From the NCBI RefSeq assembly GCF_900299535.1, contig NZ_OMKE01000052.1:1-51659 (forward strand): DNA of 51,659 nucleotides, read 5' to 3'. A program made the translations under genes and the position numbers. Shown in pieces: positions 15,141-24,343 of this stretch; within the stretch, counting starts at the first letter, position 1; the number at the start of each line of letters is the position of its first letter. The stretch comes from Aquimarina aquimarini. GTDB taxonomy: Bacteria > Bacteroidota > Bacteroidia > Flavobacteriales > Flavobacteriaceae. Below the pieces are notes generated by a model. It worked only from the letters and a program-made list of their open reading frames with translations, had not been told where the DNA came from and did no database searches.

Positions 15141-16643
15141 ATGTCCTTAAAAACATTAGGAGCTAAAGTTTTTGCAAAACGTATTAGAAAGAAAATTAAT
15201 AAGTGGGCTTCAAATCCTGTAAAAACTCAGCAAAGAGTATTTACAAATTTAATAACCACAGCCCAAAACACTGATTTTGGTAAAGATCATGGTTTTCAAA
15301 ATATTAAAACACATGCTGATTTTGTAGAAAATGTACCTATACGAGATTATGAAAAGCTAAAAACATACGTAGATCGTGTTGTAGAAGGTGAGAAAAATAT
15401 ACTTTGGCCAGGAAAACCTTTATACTTTGCAAAAACTTCGGGAACTACCAGTGGTGTAAAATATATCCCTTTGACCAAAGAGTCTATGCCTACTCATATC
15501 AGAGCAGCGCGAAATGCAATTTTATGCTATATTGAAGAAACAGGAAAAACAGACTTCGTAAATGGTAAAATGATATTTCTTCAGGGAAGCCCAGAAATGA
15601 GCAAAAAAAACGGTGTAATGCTAGGTAGACTTTCAGGTATTGTAGCACATTATGTACCCAAGTATCTTCAAAAAAATAGAATGCCTAGTTGGGAAACAAA
15701 CTGTATTGAAGATTGGGAACAAAAAGTAGATGCAATTGTAGAAGAGACAGTAGATCAAGATATGACTATTATTAGTGGAATTCCCCCTTGGGTACAGATG
15801 TATTTTGAAAAATTACAGCAAAAAACAAACAAAAAAATAGGAGAGCTTTTTAAAGGATTTGAATTATTTATATATGGTGGAGTAAATTTTGAACCCTACA
15901 AAGCTACTTTTGAAAAACTAATAGGAAGAAAAGTACCAGGTATTGAACTATATCCAGCTTCTGAAGGTTTTTTTGCATTTCAGGATAATCAAACCGAAAA
16001 AGGAATGTTATTACAACTTGATTCAGGAATGTTTTATGAGTTTGTAAAAGCAGAGGAGTTTTTTGAAGAAAACCCTAAAAGGTTAACTATAGGAGAAGTA
16101 GAGATAGGGGTGAACTATGTGATGCTTATTTCTACAAATGCAGGATTATGGGCTTACAATGTAGGAGACACAGTACAATTTACAAATACGTCACCATATC
16201 GACTTATCGTTTCAGGTAGGATTAAACATTTTATTTCGGCATTTGGAGAACATGTTATAGGCAAAGAAGTTGACCAAGCGCTCAAAGAAGGTGTAGCGGT
16301 TACAGGTGGAGCTACAATCAATGATTTTACAGTAGCACCACAAGTTACACCAGACAATAATGATTTACCTTATCATGAATGGTTTATAGAATTTAGCGAA
16401 ATACCTGAGAATATAGATTCGTTGGCATTGGAAATCGAAAAATCCTTACGAAAACAGAACTCATATTATAATGATTTGATAGAGGGAAAAATTTTGAGAA
16501 GTTTAAAAATAACAACAGTTCCAAAAGATGGATTTAAAAACTATATGAAATCCATTGGTAAACTAGGGGGACAAAATAAGTTACCAAGACTCTCTAATGA
16601 TAGAAATATAGCAAACACACTTACGGCAATGATTAACAAATAA
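15141..16643 (+). CDS. GH3 auxin-responsive-like acyl-adenylating protein
   Basis: A 500-residue member of the GH3 family in the adenylate-forming superfamily. Visible motifs are the ATP/phosphate loop FAKTSGTTSGVKYIPLT (about residues 94-110), LYPASEGFFAFQ (acyl/ATP pocket) and YNVGDTVQF with YRLIVSGRIKHFISAFGEHV near the hinge to the C-terminal domain. Plant GH3 enzymes conjugate amino acids to acyl-adenylates; the substrate of the widespread Bacteroidota homologues is not known. It starts six bases after the M23 gene and precedes the DUF6909-like gene, a conserved Flavobacteria neighbourhood. Confidence 0.88.
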   Translation: MSLKTLGAKVFAKRIRKKINKWASNPVKTQQRVFTNLITTAQNTDFGKDHGFQNIKTHADFVENVPIRDYEKLKTYVDRVVEGEKNILWPGKPLYFAKTSGTTSGVKYIPLTKESMPTHIRAARNAILCYIEETGKTDFVNGKMIFLQGSPEMSKKNGVMLGRLSGIVAHYVPKYLQKNRMPSWETNCIEDWEQKVDAIVEETVDQDMTIISGIPPWVQMYFEKLQQKTNKKIGELFKGFELFIYGGVNFEPYKATFEKLIGRKVPGIELYPASEGFFAFQDNQTEKGMLLQLDSGMFYEFVKAEEFFEENPKRLTIGEVEIGVNYVMLISTNAGLWAYNVGDTVQFTNTSPYRLIVSGRIKHFISAFGEHVIGKEVDQALKEGVAVTGGATINDFTVAPQVTPDNNDLPYHEWFIEFSEIPENIDSLALEIEKSLRKQNSYYNDLIEGKILRSLKITTVPKDGFKNYMKSIGKLGGQNKLPRLSNDRNIANTLTAMINK

Positions 16644-16666
16644 GTTATATTTGTTAGGAAAAATTT

Positions 16667-18361
16667 ATGGCAAATCTAAAATTACAAGGAAGGACAAGAG
16701 CTCAAGAGAGCTCCAGTGCGATTGAACGTATGTATATTACCATGCGCCACCTTTTCAATAGAGGTTTCTATAAACCTATGGGGGTTTCAGGAGATACGCT
16801 AAGAGAAGCACTATTAACGCTTCGACCAGAGATTTATGGTTCTGTTGCCGAAGAAAAAGTAGAGCTTAATGGTTTACTATACGTAATAGATCGTTTGCCT
16901 TTTGGTATTGAAGAATGTCGTTATATCAATTTGACAAGTGATGAAGGATATAAAAATTCTCATTTCAAGGTTATAGTACCACCTAAAAGACGTAGAAATT
17001 GTTATCGTATAGATGAGGAGCAAATGAACATCGAAGTCACTAGAGGGCGTTCAGAAATTTACGATATTCTTACTCATCTTACATTTCTATTTATAGAATC
17101 TCATAAGATCATGAATAGAGTGGTGATAAATGAACAAGGTAACCTTACCAGAGATTGGCATAAATTAGAAAAAGCGGTTACTTCAAAAAAAGATCTCACC
17201 AAAGCTGAACGAGAAGTAGCATTGACTCATACAGCCAATATTTTAGGAAGAACCTTTGAAGAAGTAACCTCTGTATATGATAGTTTTTCTTGTGCAGAAA
17301 ACAAAGAACGTTTTCTGGATATTATATATTGGTTAGGTAAATTGGCAATAGAGGAATCTATTGATGATAATAAACGAATTGTTACCTTTAGTCCAGTATT
17401 AAGAGAACGATTAGGACATCATATTCATGGTGAGATATGGGCAAATACGATCAAAAGAAAACTAGAAGAATTAAACTTACTCGATCGGCCTATTCATATC
17501 ATTAGCGCCAATATGCATAGTGTTATGAATACACTATACACACCTATTGCTTTAAAAACAGAGTTGAAAAATAAGAATGTTTTTGATATTTATGAATTAC
17601 TTAGTGATAGTAAGAATGATAAATTAAGAGCAAAAATCCGAAAATTAGCCTTGCAAAAAGGAATGACCTATATAGAGGATCAGAGTGGGGCTAATATTAA
17701 CGTTCAAATATTTGATACTGCTCAATATGAAGATTGCGAGTACAAAGACCTTATCAAAGATGTTGAGGACAATGATAAACCAGTAATAATCGTAATGGAT
17801 TATGCGTTTGGAGAGCAAGCGTATGAAACGATGGATGAGTTATTAAAACCTTACATTACTCTTAAAGAAACCAAAACACATATAGATGTCAAGTCTATAT
17901 CTATTATGGGCAAAGCTGGTATTCTTGAAGGGGGGAAAGGAGATATTATGATCCCTTCTGCACATGTTTTTGAAGGAACGGCAGATAATTACCCGTTTAA
18001 AAATGAACTTAAGAAAAAAGAACTAGAAGGTCATGGTATTGATATTTATGATGGAGCTATGATTACTGTTTTGGGTACATCTTTACAAAATAGAGATATT
18101 TTGAAGTTTTTTCATGATTCTACGTGGAATATAATTGGTTTAGAAATGGAAGGGGCACATTACCAGAAAGCCATTCAATCTGCTTCAAAACTACGTGGTA
18201 GTATAAGTGAAAAAGTAAAAGTGAGATATGCATATTATGCCTCTGATAACCCTTTGGAAACAGGGAGTACACTAGCTTCAGGTGGGTTAGGAACAACAGG
18301 AGTAAAACCAACATACCTAATCACAGAAAAAATAATAGAACAAATATTTAAAGAAAGATAA
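16667..18361 (+). CDS. DUF6909-like protein with a nucleoside-phosphorylase-like C-terminal part
   Basis: A 564-residue soluble protein that I place, from memory of its start and neighbours, in the Bacteroidota family DUF6909. The N-terminal half carries RYINLTSDEGYKNSHFKVIV and a helical region. The C-terminal third (about 390-560) contains KAGILEGGKGDIMIPSAHVF, DGAMITVLGTSLQN and GLEMEGAHYQKAI. This arrangement is reminiscent of purine nucleoside phosphorylases and AMP nucleosidase, where an 'MEG/MEx' segment contacts the sugar. No function is established. It starts 23 bases after the GH3 gene, with TATATTTG (16646-16653) between them, and ends seven bases before the Wzz-like gene. Confidence 0.75.
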   Translation: MANLKLQGRTRAQESSSAIERMYITMRHLFNRGFYKPMGVSGDTLREALLTLRPEIYGSVAEEKVELNGLLYVIDRLPFGIEECRYINLTSDEGYKNSHFKVIVPPKRRRNCYRIDEEQMNIEVTRGRSEIYDILTHLTFLFIESHKIMNRVVINEQGNLTRDWHKLEKAVTSKKDLTKAEREVALTHTANILGRTFEEVTSVYDSFSCAENKERFLDIIYWLGKLAIEESIDDNKRIVTFSPVLRERLGHHIHGEIWANTIKRKLEELNLLDRPIHIISANMHSVMNTLYTPIALKTELKNKNVFDIYELLSDSKNDKLRAKIRKLALQKGMTYIEDQSGANINVQIFDTAQYEDCEYKDLIKDVEDNDKPVIIVMDYAFGEQAYETMDELLKPYITLKETKTHIDVKSISIMGKAGILEGGKGDIMIPSAHVFEGTADNYPFKNELKKKELEGHGIDIYDGAMITVLGTSLQNRDILKFFHDSTWNIIGLEMEGAHYQKAIQSASKLRGSISEKVKVRYAYYASDNPLETGSTLASGGLGTTGVKPTYLITEKIIEQIFKER

Positions 18362-18367
18362 ATAATT

Positions 18368-19351
18368 ATGAGTAATGAGAATTACAATGAGGAAATTGAT
18401 TTAATGCAAATTTTTGCAATGATTAAGAATGGTTTTAGGAAGTTCTTGAAGCTAATTGTTTCCGTAATTTTATTTTATAAGAAAAAAGCAATCTTGTTTT
18501 TGATTTTATTGATTGTAGGTCTTGGTATAGGGTACTTTATAGATCAAAATCAAGATACAAAGGATGTATATGTACAAGAGGTTATAATTGAACCTAAATA
18601 TAATTCTACAGAATACATATATGATTTTATTGATGGTTTAGAGGATAATTTTGAAGACAGTCTATTTGTAAAAAAACTCGGTTTAGAAATAGATTTAGTT
18701 GAAAATATAAAGGAAATTTCTTTTGTGCCAATAATTAGAGCAGAAGATGTTTTAAGTGAATTACACGAAGAATATCAAGATAAAGGGTCTTTTATTGAGG
18801 TTTATGATGAAAAATTGCTCGATGAAAAAAAGTATAGAAACTTTTATAAACAACATAAGTTAATCGTAAGGTTTAAAAGTATAGATAACAATAACAAAAA
18901 GGTTGTTAAGAACATTTTGGGGTATATCAAATCAAACGATTACTTTAAAGAAGTATTGGATTTAGAGTTGAAACAAGCGACTATTGCTTTAGCTCAAAAT
19001 AAAGAGTCATTACGGTTTATAAATGAATATTTGACTAATTTGACTAAAAAACCAATTCAAAATGATAGTAAATTTGTTTTTGCAGTAGAGTCAGAAAGCC
19101 CGACAATTCCTTCATTATTAAAACAAAAGGAAGAATTGATAGAAATTATTAAAGAAGAAGAAAAATTATTAGCGTTGGATAAAGAAGTTTTTTCTGTTGT
19201 GGATTACGGAGATATTATCTCTAATCGTAAAATGTTATTAGGAAGAACATTATTAATAATACCTTTAATTTTATTTGGAGCAGTTTCTTTGTTTTTCTTT
19301 TTGAAGTATTTATCAAGAACGATAAATAATTTCATTAGAGAAGAAGAATAG
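18368..19351 (+). CDS. Wzz-like chain-length determinant protein
   Basis: A 327-residue inner-membrane protein with the two-helix Wzz topology: TM1 at about 43-60 (KKAILFLILLIVGLGIGYFI) and TM2 at about 293-315 (RTLLIIPLILFGAVSLFFFL). A 230-residue helical periplasmic domain lies between, with long charged coiled-coil stretches. There is no C-terminal kinase domain and no Walker motif, so it resembles O-antigen regulators more than Wzc capsule kinases. It is the first gene of the polysaccharide locus and starts seven bases after the preceding gene. It would set the number of repeat units made by a Wzy polymerase. Sequence divergence keeps the call at family level. Confidence 0.75.
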   Translation: MSNENYNEEIDLMQIFAMIKNGFRKFLKLIVSVILFYKKKAILFLILLIVGLGIGYFIDQNQDTKDVYVQEVIIEPKYNSTEYIYDFIDGLEDNFEDSLFVKKLGLEIDLVENIKEISFVPIIRAEDVLSELHEEYQDKGSFIEVYDEKLLDEKKYRNFYKQHKLIVRFKSIDNNNKKVVKNILGYIKSNDYFKEVLDLELKQATIALAQNKESLRFINEYLTNLTKKPIQNDSKFVFAVESESPTIPSLLKQKEELIEIIKEEEKLLALDKEVFSVVDYGDIISNRKMLLGRTLLIIPLILFGAVSLFFFLKYLSRTINNFIREEE

Positions 19352-19417
19352 GTTTTGTCTATTCTTTAAATTCCTTGTCAAAATGTAAAAGATAGCATTA
19401 ATAAAAAAATAGAACCT

Positions 19418-20389
19418 ATGTTGTATCCATTAAAATTCCAACCTATTCTGAAAGAAAAAATATGGGGAGGAAATAAGCTAAAAACTATTTTAAATAAACA
19501 GACAAGTAAAACAAATGTTGGCGAAAGCTGGGAAATTTCTACAGTAGGAGAGGATATTTCAATAATAGAAAATGGTGAGTTTGCAGGAAGAAAACTAACT
19601 GGTCTTATAGGTGAATATACCTCAGAACTGTTAGGAGAGAAAGTATATCAAGAGTTCGGAAATCAATTTCCTTTATTAATAAAATTTATTGATGCAAAAG
19701 AAGACCTTTCAGTTCAATTACACCCCAATGATGAATTAGCCAAGAAACGTCACAATTCTTTTGGGAAAACAGAAATGTGGTATGTTGTTCAAGCAGATAC
19801 TGATGCTGAACTCATAGTTGGTTTTGATAAGGACACATCAAAGGAAGAATATGAAGCGTTTTTAGAAAAAGGAAAAATAACAGAATTACTCAATTTTGAA
19901 AAGATTTCAGAAGGAGATAGTTATTTTATAAAAGCAGGAAGAATTCATGCCATTGGAGGAGGGGCATTGATTGCAGAAATTCAACAAACTTCTGATATTA
20001 CCTATCGTGTGTATGATTGGGATAGAAAAGATGATGAAGGAAATGAGAGAGAATTACACACTGATTTAGCACTGGATGCTTTAGATTTTACCTCAGATAG
20101 ATCTTTTAAATTAACATATGATAAGAGTAAAAATAAGGTTAATAACCTTATTTCGGGCACATATTTTACAACAAGCATTATCAATGTAGATGGTGTGTTT
20201 GAAAGAGATTATAAAGAGTTGGATTCATTTAAGATTTTAATGTGTGTAAAAGGAAATGGTACAATAAATACAGGCATTTATTCTGAAGCTATTTCATTTG
20301 GAGAAACAATATTGATCCCACGTTCTATCGAAAACCTTTCTATTGTGAGTGATAGTGCAGAAATGAAATTATTGGAAGTGTATATTTAA
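19418..20389 (+). CDS. manA: Class I mannose-6-phosphate isomerase
   Basis: A 323-residue cytosolic zinc enzyme that interconverts fructose-6-phosphate and mannose-6-phosphate, feeding mannose-derived nucleotide sugars. The cupin metal-site motifs are present: LSVQLHPND (His), KTEMWYVV (Glu) and GRIHAIGGGALIAEIQQTSD (His and Glu), with TYRVYDWDR after them. It begins LYPLKFQPILKEKIWGGNKL, typical of the short class I form found in Bacteroidota and Firmicutes. It is followed after one base by rfbB, so it belongs to the polysaccharide operon. No GDP-mannose enzymes occur in this window, so the downstream steps must be elsewhere. Confidence 0.92.
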   Translation: MLYPLKFQPILKEKIWGGNKLKTILNKQTSKTNVGESWEISTVGEDISIIENGEFAGRKLTGLIGEYTSELLGEKVYQEFGNQFPLLIKFIDAKEDLSVQLHPNDELAKKRHNSFGKTEMWYVVQADTDAELIVGFDKDTSKEEYEAFLEKGKITELLNFEKISEGDSYFIKAGRIHAIGGGALIAEIQQTSDITYRVYDWDRKDDEGNERELHTDLALDALDFTSDRSFKLTYDKSKNKVNNLISGTYFTTSIINVDGVFERDYKELDSFKILMCVKGNGTINTGIYSEAISFGETILIPRSIENLSIVSDSAEMKLLEVYI

Positions 20390-20390
20390 T

Positions 20391-21422
20391 ATGATAGATA
20401 GAAATATATTAATAACAGGAGGAGCTGGATTTATAGGTTCTAATTACGTTAATTTCATCTCTAATAATTCAAAATCAAGAATCATTAATTTGGATAAATT
20501 GACATATGCAGCTGATCTAAATAATATTCAGATTGATAATGATATTGATTATGTTCTTATAGAGGCTGATATTTGTGATGAACAGATAATTAAAGAGGTT
20601 TTTTTGAAATATGATATTGATACAGTAGTACACTTTGCTGCAGAATCTCATGTTGATAATTCTATTACAGGCCCCAAAACTTTTGTAGAGACTAATATTG
20701 TAGGGACTTTTAATTTATTACAACAGGCATATCAAACATGGATGAGTTCTCCCCATGAAATAAAACCAAAATTTAAGCATGCACGTTTTTTACATATTTC
20801 AACAGATGAGGTATATGGTACATTAGGAAAAACAGGACTTTTTACAGAGGAAACTCCTTATGCTCCCAACAGTCCTTATAGTGCATCAAAAGCGTCTTCA
20901 GATATGCTGGTTCGAAGTTATTTTCATACTTATGGATTGCCTGTCTTGACAACAAATTGTTCAAATAATTATGGACCTAGACAACATGATGAGAAATTGA
21001 TTCCAACAATTATTAGAAAAGCAATTAATGAAGAAAATATTCCGATTTATGGGGATGGTAAAAATATACGAGATTGGTTATATGTAGAGGATCATTGCAA
21101 AGGGTTGGATTTAGTATTACACACAGGAAAAATTGGTGAAACCTATACGGTTGGTGGTAAAAATGAGAGAGAGAACATATATATAGCAAATACTATTTGT
21201 AATCTATTGGATAAAATGATTCCAAGAAAGAATAATATATCCTATAAAGAACTGATTACTTTTGTAGCAGATAGACCAGGACACGATTATCGATATGCAA
21301 TTGATGCTACTAAAATTGAAAATGAATTAGGATGGAGCGCTGTAGAAAATTTTGAAACAGGAATAGAGAAAACAATTCGATGGTATTTGGACAAGTACAT
21401 TGGAAATCTATTTGTAGACTAA
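20391..21422 (+). CDS. rfbB: dTDP-glucose 4,6-dehydratase
   Basis: RmlB, the second step of dTDP-L-rhamnose synthesis, converting dTDP-glucose to dTDP-4-keto-6-deoxyglucose. It is a 343-residue extended SDR with the NAD-binding loop GGAGFIGS, the catalytic segment STDEVYG (Thr/Asp/Glu) and YSASKAS (Tyr-x3-Lys), plus NCSNNYGPRQ and DWLYVEDHC. The latter motif is diagnostic for this dehydratase group. It is the first of four consecutive rml genes with gaps or overlaps of only a few bases, so the order here is B, A, C, D. Confidence 0.96.
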   Translation: MIDRNILITGGAGFIGSNYVNFISNNSKSRIINLDKLTYAADLNNIQIDNDIDYVLIEADICDEQIIKEVFLKYDIDTVVHFAAESHVDNSITGPKTFVETNIVGTFNLLQQAYQTWMSSPHEIKPKFKHARFLHISTDEVYGTLGKTGLFTEETPYAPNSPYSASKASSDMLVRSYFHTYGLPVLTTNCSNNYGPRQHDEKLIPTIIRKAINEENIPIYGDGKNIRDWLYVEDHCKGLDLVLHTGKIGETYTVGGKNERENIYIANTICNLLDKMIPRKNNISYKELITFVADRPGHDYRYAIDATKIENELGWSAVENFETGIEKTIRWYLDKYIGNLFVD

Positions 21423-21429
21423 TAAAAAA

Positions 21430-22287
21430 ATGAAAGGAATAATATTAGCAGGAGGTTCAGGAACGAGGTTACACCCTCTTACATTAGCTGTAAGCAAGCA
21501 ATTAATGCCTGTGTATGATAAACCTATGATATATTATCCACTTTCTACCTTAATGTCTGCTGGGATTAAAGAAATCTTGATTATTTCTACTCCACAAGAT
21601 TTACCTCTTTTTAAAAAACTGTTGGGAAATGGTAAAGAATATGGGTGTACGTTTGAATATGAAATTCAAGAAAACCCTAATGGTTTAGCAGAAGCATTTA
21701 TTATTGGTGAAAAATTTATTGGAGAAGATAAGGTTGCCCTTATATTAGGAGATAATATTTTCTATGGATCGGGTCTTGAAACTATACTAGAAAACAATAA
21801 TAATCCTGATGGAGGAATTATATATGCTTATCATGTACAGGACCCTGAACGATATGGGGTAGTGGAGTTTGATAAGAATAATATAGCGATTTCAATAGAA
21901 GAAAAACCAAAAGAACCTAAATCAAAATATGCAGTTCCTGGAATTTATTTCTATGATAATGATGTAGTAGAAATAGCTAAAAATATTAATCCTAGTAAAA
22001 GAGGAGAGCTTGAGATAACAGATGTAAATAATGCATATCTCAAAAAAGGAAAATTACAAGTGAGTATTCTTGATAAAGGTACTGCATGGCTAGATACAGG
22101 AACATTTAATTCACTAATGCAAGCTAGCCAGTTTGTACAGGTAATAGAGGAACGCCAAGGCCTTAAAATTGGAGCAATTGAAGAAACAGCATATAAAAAA
22201 GGCTTTATAGATAAGAAACAACTTCAAAAATTGGCAGAACCTCTTATAAAAAGTGGTTATGGTAAATATTTACTTCAATTAGATTAA
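21430..22287 (+). CDS. rfbA: Glucose-1-phosphate thymidylyltransferase
   Basis: RmlA, which makes dTDP-glucose from dTTP and glucose-1-phosphate. At 285 residues it has the usual length. The nucleotidyltransferase signature is GGSGTRLHPLTLAVSKQLMP, followed by YDKPMIYYPLSTLM, LGDNIFYG and AWLDTGTFNSLM. It follows rfbB after seven bases and precedes rfbC by two. Product inhibition by dTDP-rhamnose is known for the family and would regulate the pathway. Confidence 0.97.
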   Translation: MKGIILAGGSGTRLHPLTLAVSKQLMPVYDKPMIYYPLSTLMSAGIKEILIISTPQDLPLFKKLLGNGKEYGCTFEYEIQENPNGLAEAFIIGEKFIGEDKVALILGDNIFYGSGLETILENNNNPDGGIIYAYHVQDPERYGVVEFDKNNIAISIEEKPKEPKSKYAVPGIYFYDNDVVEIAKNINPSKRGELEITDVNNAYLKKGKLQVSILDKGTAWLDTGTFNSLMQASQFVQVIEERQGLKIGAIEETAYKKGFIDKKQLQKLAEPLIKSGYGKYLLQLD

Positions 22288-22289
22288 GA

Positions 22290-22838
22290 ATGGAGATTGA
22301 ACATACTGGGATAGAAGGTTGTTATGTGTTAAAACCAACAATTTATAAAGACGAAAGAGGAACTTTTTTTGAAAGCTTTCAAAAAAATGTTTTTCAGAAA
22401 GTTACAGGATTGCAGATTGATTTTGTTCAGGATAATCAGTCCGTTTCTGAAAGAGGAGTTCTTAGAGGACTACATTTTCAAACAGGTGAATATGAACAAG
22501 CAAAATTAGTAAGAGTAAGTAAAGGAGAAGTAATGGATGTTGCTGTTGATTTAAGACCAAATTCTAAAACGTATAAAAAACACTTTTCTATTATTCTAAA
22601 TGATCAAAATAATTATCAGGTATTTGTTCCCAGAGGTTTTGCACATGGATTTATTACTTTGAGTGAAACGGCAATTTTTGCATATAAATGTGATAACTAT
22701 TATAATAAATCTTCAGAATCTGGAATTATGTATAATGACCCAGATCTTGCAATTGACTGGAAACTAGATGCCTCAGAAATCCGTTTATCAGAAAAAGACA
22801 GAGCACTTTCTTTTCTAAAAGATTTAAAAAATGTCTGA
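22290..22838 (+). CDS. rfbC: dTDP-4-dehydrorhamnose 3,5-epimerase
   Basis: RmlC, a cupin-fold epimerase acting on dTDP-4-keto-6-deoxyglucose at C3 and C5. It has 182 residues with the catalytic His in VLRGLHFQ, the KLVRVSKGEVMDVAVDLR strand, PRGFAHGFITL and, near the end, YNDPDLAIDW and LSEKDRAL. These match bona fide RmlC better than the second cupin epimerase of this locus (32390-32932). It overlaps the start of rfbD by eight bases. Confidence 0.95.
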   Translation: MEIEHTGIEGCYVLKPTIYKDERGTFFESFQKNVFQKVTGLQIDFVQDNQSVSERGVLRGLHFQTGEYEQAKLVRVSKGEVMDVAVDLRPNSKTYKKHFSIILNDQNNYQVFVPRGFAHGFITLSETAIFAYKCDNYYNKSSESGIMYNDPDLAIDWKLDASEIRLSEKDRALSFLKDLKNV

Positions 22839-23712
22839 TCAATTCTCAAATATAAAGGTGTTGGTAACAGGTGCAGGGGGGCAGTTAGGACAATGTATAA
22901 GCAAGATAGAAGATGTTTATTCAAAGTTAGAATTACATTTTGCAAGCTCTAAGAATTTAGGTATTACTAAAAAGAAAGATATACAAAGCTTTTTTGCAGA
23001 TAGATCTTTTGATTTTGTAATTAATTGTGCTGCTTATACTAACGTAGAACAAGCAGAAAGAGAACCAGAAAAAGCATTTAAAGTAAATGCTGAGGGAGTA
23101 AAAAATTTAGCTGAAATCTGTAGAGATTATAATGCAACTTTGATTCATATATCTACAGACTATGTTTTTGATGGAGAAAAAAGAACTCCGTATACAGTAG
23201 AGGATACTCCTAATCCAATCAATCAGTACGGTAAATCAAAGCTAGCAGGAGAAAAACATGTTCAAGACATACTTGAGAAATATTTTATTATTAGAACCTC
23301 ATGGTTATATTCAGAATTTGGTAAGAATTTTTACAAAACCATATTAGAAAAGTCAAAAACGGAAGCGGAACTTACTATCACAACTTCTGAAATAGGTACT
23401 CCAACAAATGCAAATGATCTGGCTAAGTTTATTTTAAAATTGATTCAATCAAGTAGTACAAGGTATGGTATTTATCATTTTAGCAATCGAGGAGAAGCCA
23501 CATGGTATGATTTTGCGGAAGAAATTTTAAGAATTTTGAATAAACTTGATACAATAAAACTTGAAAAAACAGATAATTACTCTACTTTTGTTGCTAGACC
23601 AAAGTATAGTGTTTTGGATGTCACTAAGGTTATAAGAAGATGCAACTTTAATGTTCTTTCTTGGCAGGAAAGATTAAAAACAATAAAAATAGATTCGGTT
23701 CTAAAAAAATAG
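22831..23712 (+). CDS. rfbD: dTDP-4-dehydrorhamnose reductase
   Basis: RmlD, the last step of dTDP-L-rhamnose synthesis, reducing the C4 keto group with NAD(P)H. At 293 residues it has the nucleotide loop VTGAGGQLGQC, NCAAYTNVEQAE, STDYVFDGEK (Ser/Thr), NQYGKSKLAGE (Tyr-x3-Lys) and RTSWLYSEFGKNF, all typical of RmlD. The start overlaps rfbC by eight bases; the next gene starts after four bases. Confidence 0.95.
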   Translation: MSDQFSNIKVLVTGAGGQLGQCISKIEDVYSKLELHFASSKNLGITKKKDIQSFFADRSFDFVINCAAYTNVEQAEREPEKAFKVNAEGVKNLAEICRDYNATLIHISTDYVFDGEKRTPYTVEDTPNPINQYGKSKLAGEKHVQDILEKYFIIRTSWLYSEFGKNFYKTILEKSKTEAELTITTSEIGTPTNANDLAKFILKLIQSSSTRYGIYHFSNRGEATWYDFAEEILRILNKLDTIKLEKTDNYSTFVARPKYSVLDVTKVIRRCNFNVLSWQERLKTIKIDSVLKK

Positions 23713-23716
23713 AAAA

Positions 23717-24340
23717 ATGATAAGCTACGAAGAGAAATATTTTGATTCGATAAAACAAGGGTTAGAAGAGACTAGATATACAATTGGAGGAGAGAATACT
23801 GATAAGACGAATTTTTTTAATCAACTATTAGAAAGAACTCATGTAGCGAAACAAAAAAATGGACGAATTTTTTTTATTGGTAACGGTGCAAGTGCCGCCT
23901 TTTCTAATCATATGGCTTTGGATTGGTCAAAAAATGGAGGAGTATTAGCTAAATCTCTTAGTGATAGTGCACTTTTAACGGCTTTATCAAATGATTATTC
24001 ATATGATAAAGCTTTTGTTGAATACTTAAAGATTGAAAAAATTAATTCTGATGATTTAGTTGCTACCATCAGTAGTAGCGGTAATAGTTCAAATATTATT
24101 TCTGTTTTAAATTACTGTAAAGAAAACAACATCCCTACCTTAGGCTTGTCTGGTTTAAAAGAAAATAATAAGAGTGCAGATATTGCAGATTTTTCGTTAT
24201 ATGTGCCACGGAAGACATATGGTTTAGTAGAATGTATTCATCAGATTTTCCTTCATTTATGGTTAGATAAATACATGAACATTGAAGATTGGGCAAGAGA
24301 TTCATATCAAAACATGGATGCTTCAAATTTTAAATTATAA
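23717..24340 (+). CDS. SIS-domain sugar-phosphate isomerase (GmhA-like)
   Basis: A 207-residue SIS protein related to sedoheptulose-7-phosphate isomerase GmhA. It has the phosphosugar loop RIFFIGNGASAAFSNHMALD, then LTALSNDYSYDKAFVEYL, the second loop ATISSSGNSSNI and the C-terminal LVECIHQIFLHLWLD. The Ser/Gly loops and the Glu-x2-His pair expected for GmhA-type isomerases are present. GmhA makes D-glycero-D-manno-heptose-7-phosphate, but no other heptose genes (hldE, gmhB) are here. I treat it as the first enzyme of the unassigned CMP-sugar module that runs to 29232. Confidence 0.82.
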   Translation: MISYEEKYFDSIKQGLEETRYTIGGENTDKTNFFNQLLERTHVAKQKNGRIFFIGNGASAAFSNHMALDWSKNGGVLAKSLSDSALLTALSNDYSYDKAFVEYLKIEKINSDDLVATISSSGNSSNIISVLNYCKENNIPTLGLSGLKENNKSADIADFSLYVPRKTYGLVECIHQIFLHLWLDKYMNIEDWARDSYQNMDASNFKL

Positions 24341-24343
24341 ACA

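Noticed and set aside
23717..24340. Assignment of the SIS protein as true GmhA of ADP-heptose synthesis
   Set aside because: No hldE, gmhB or hldD is nearby and the gene sits in a different module; only family-level similarity can be claimed.
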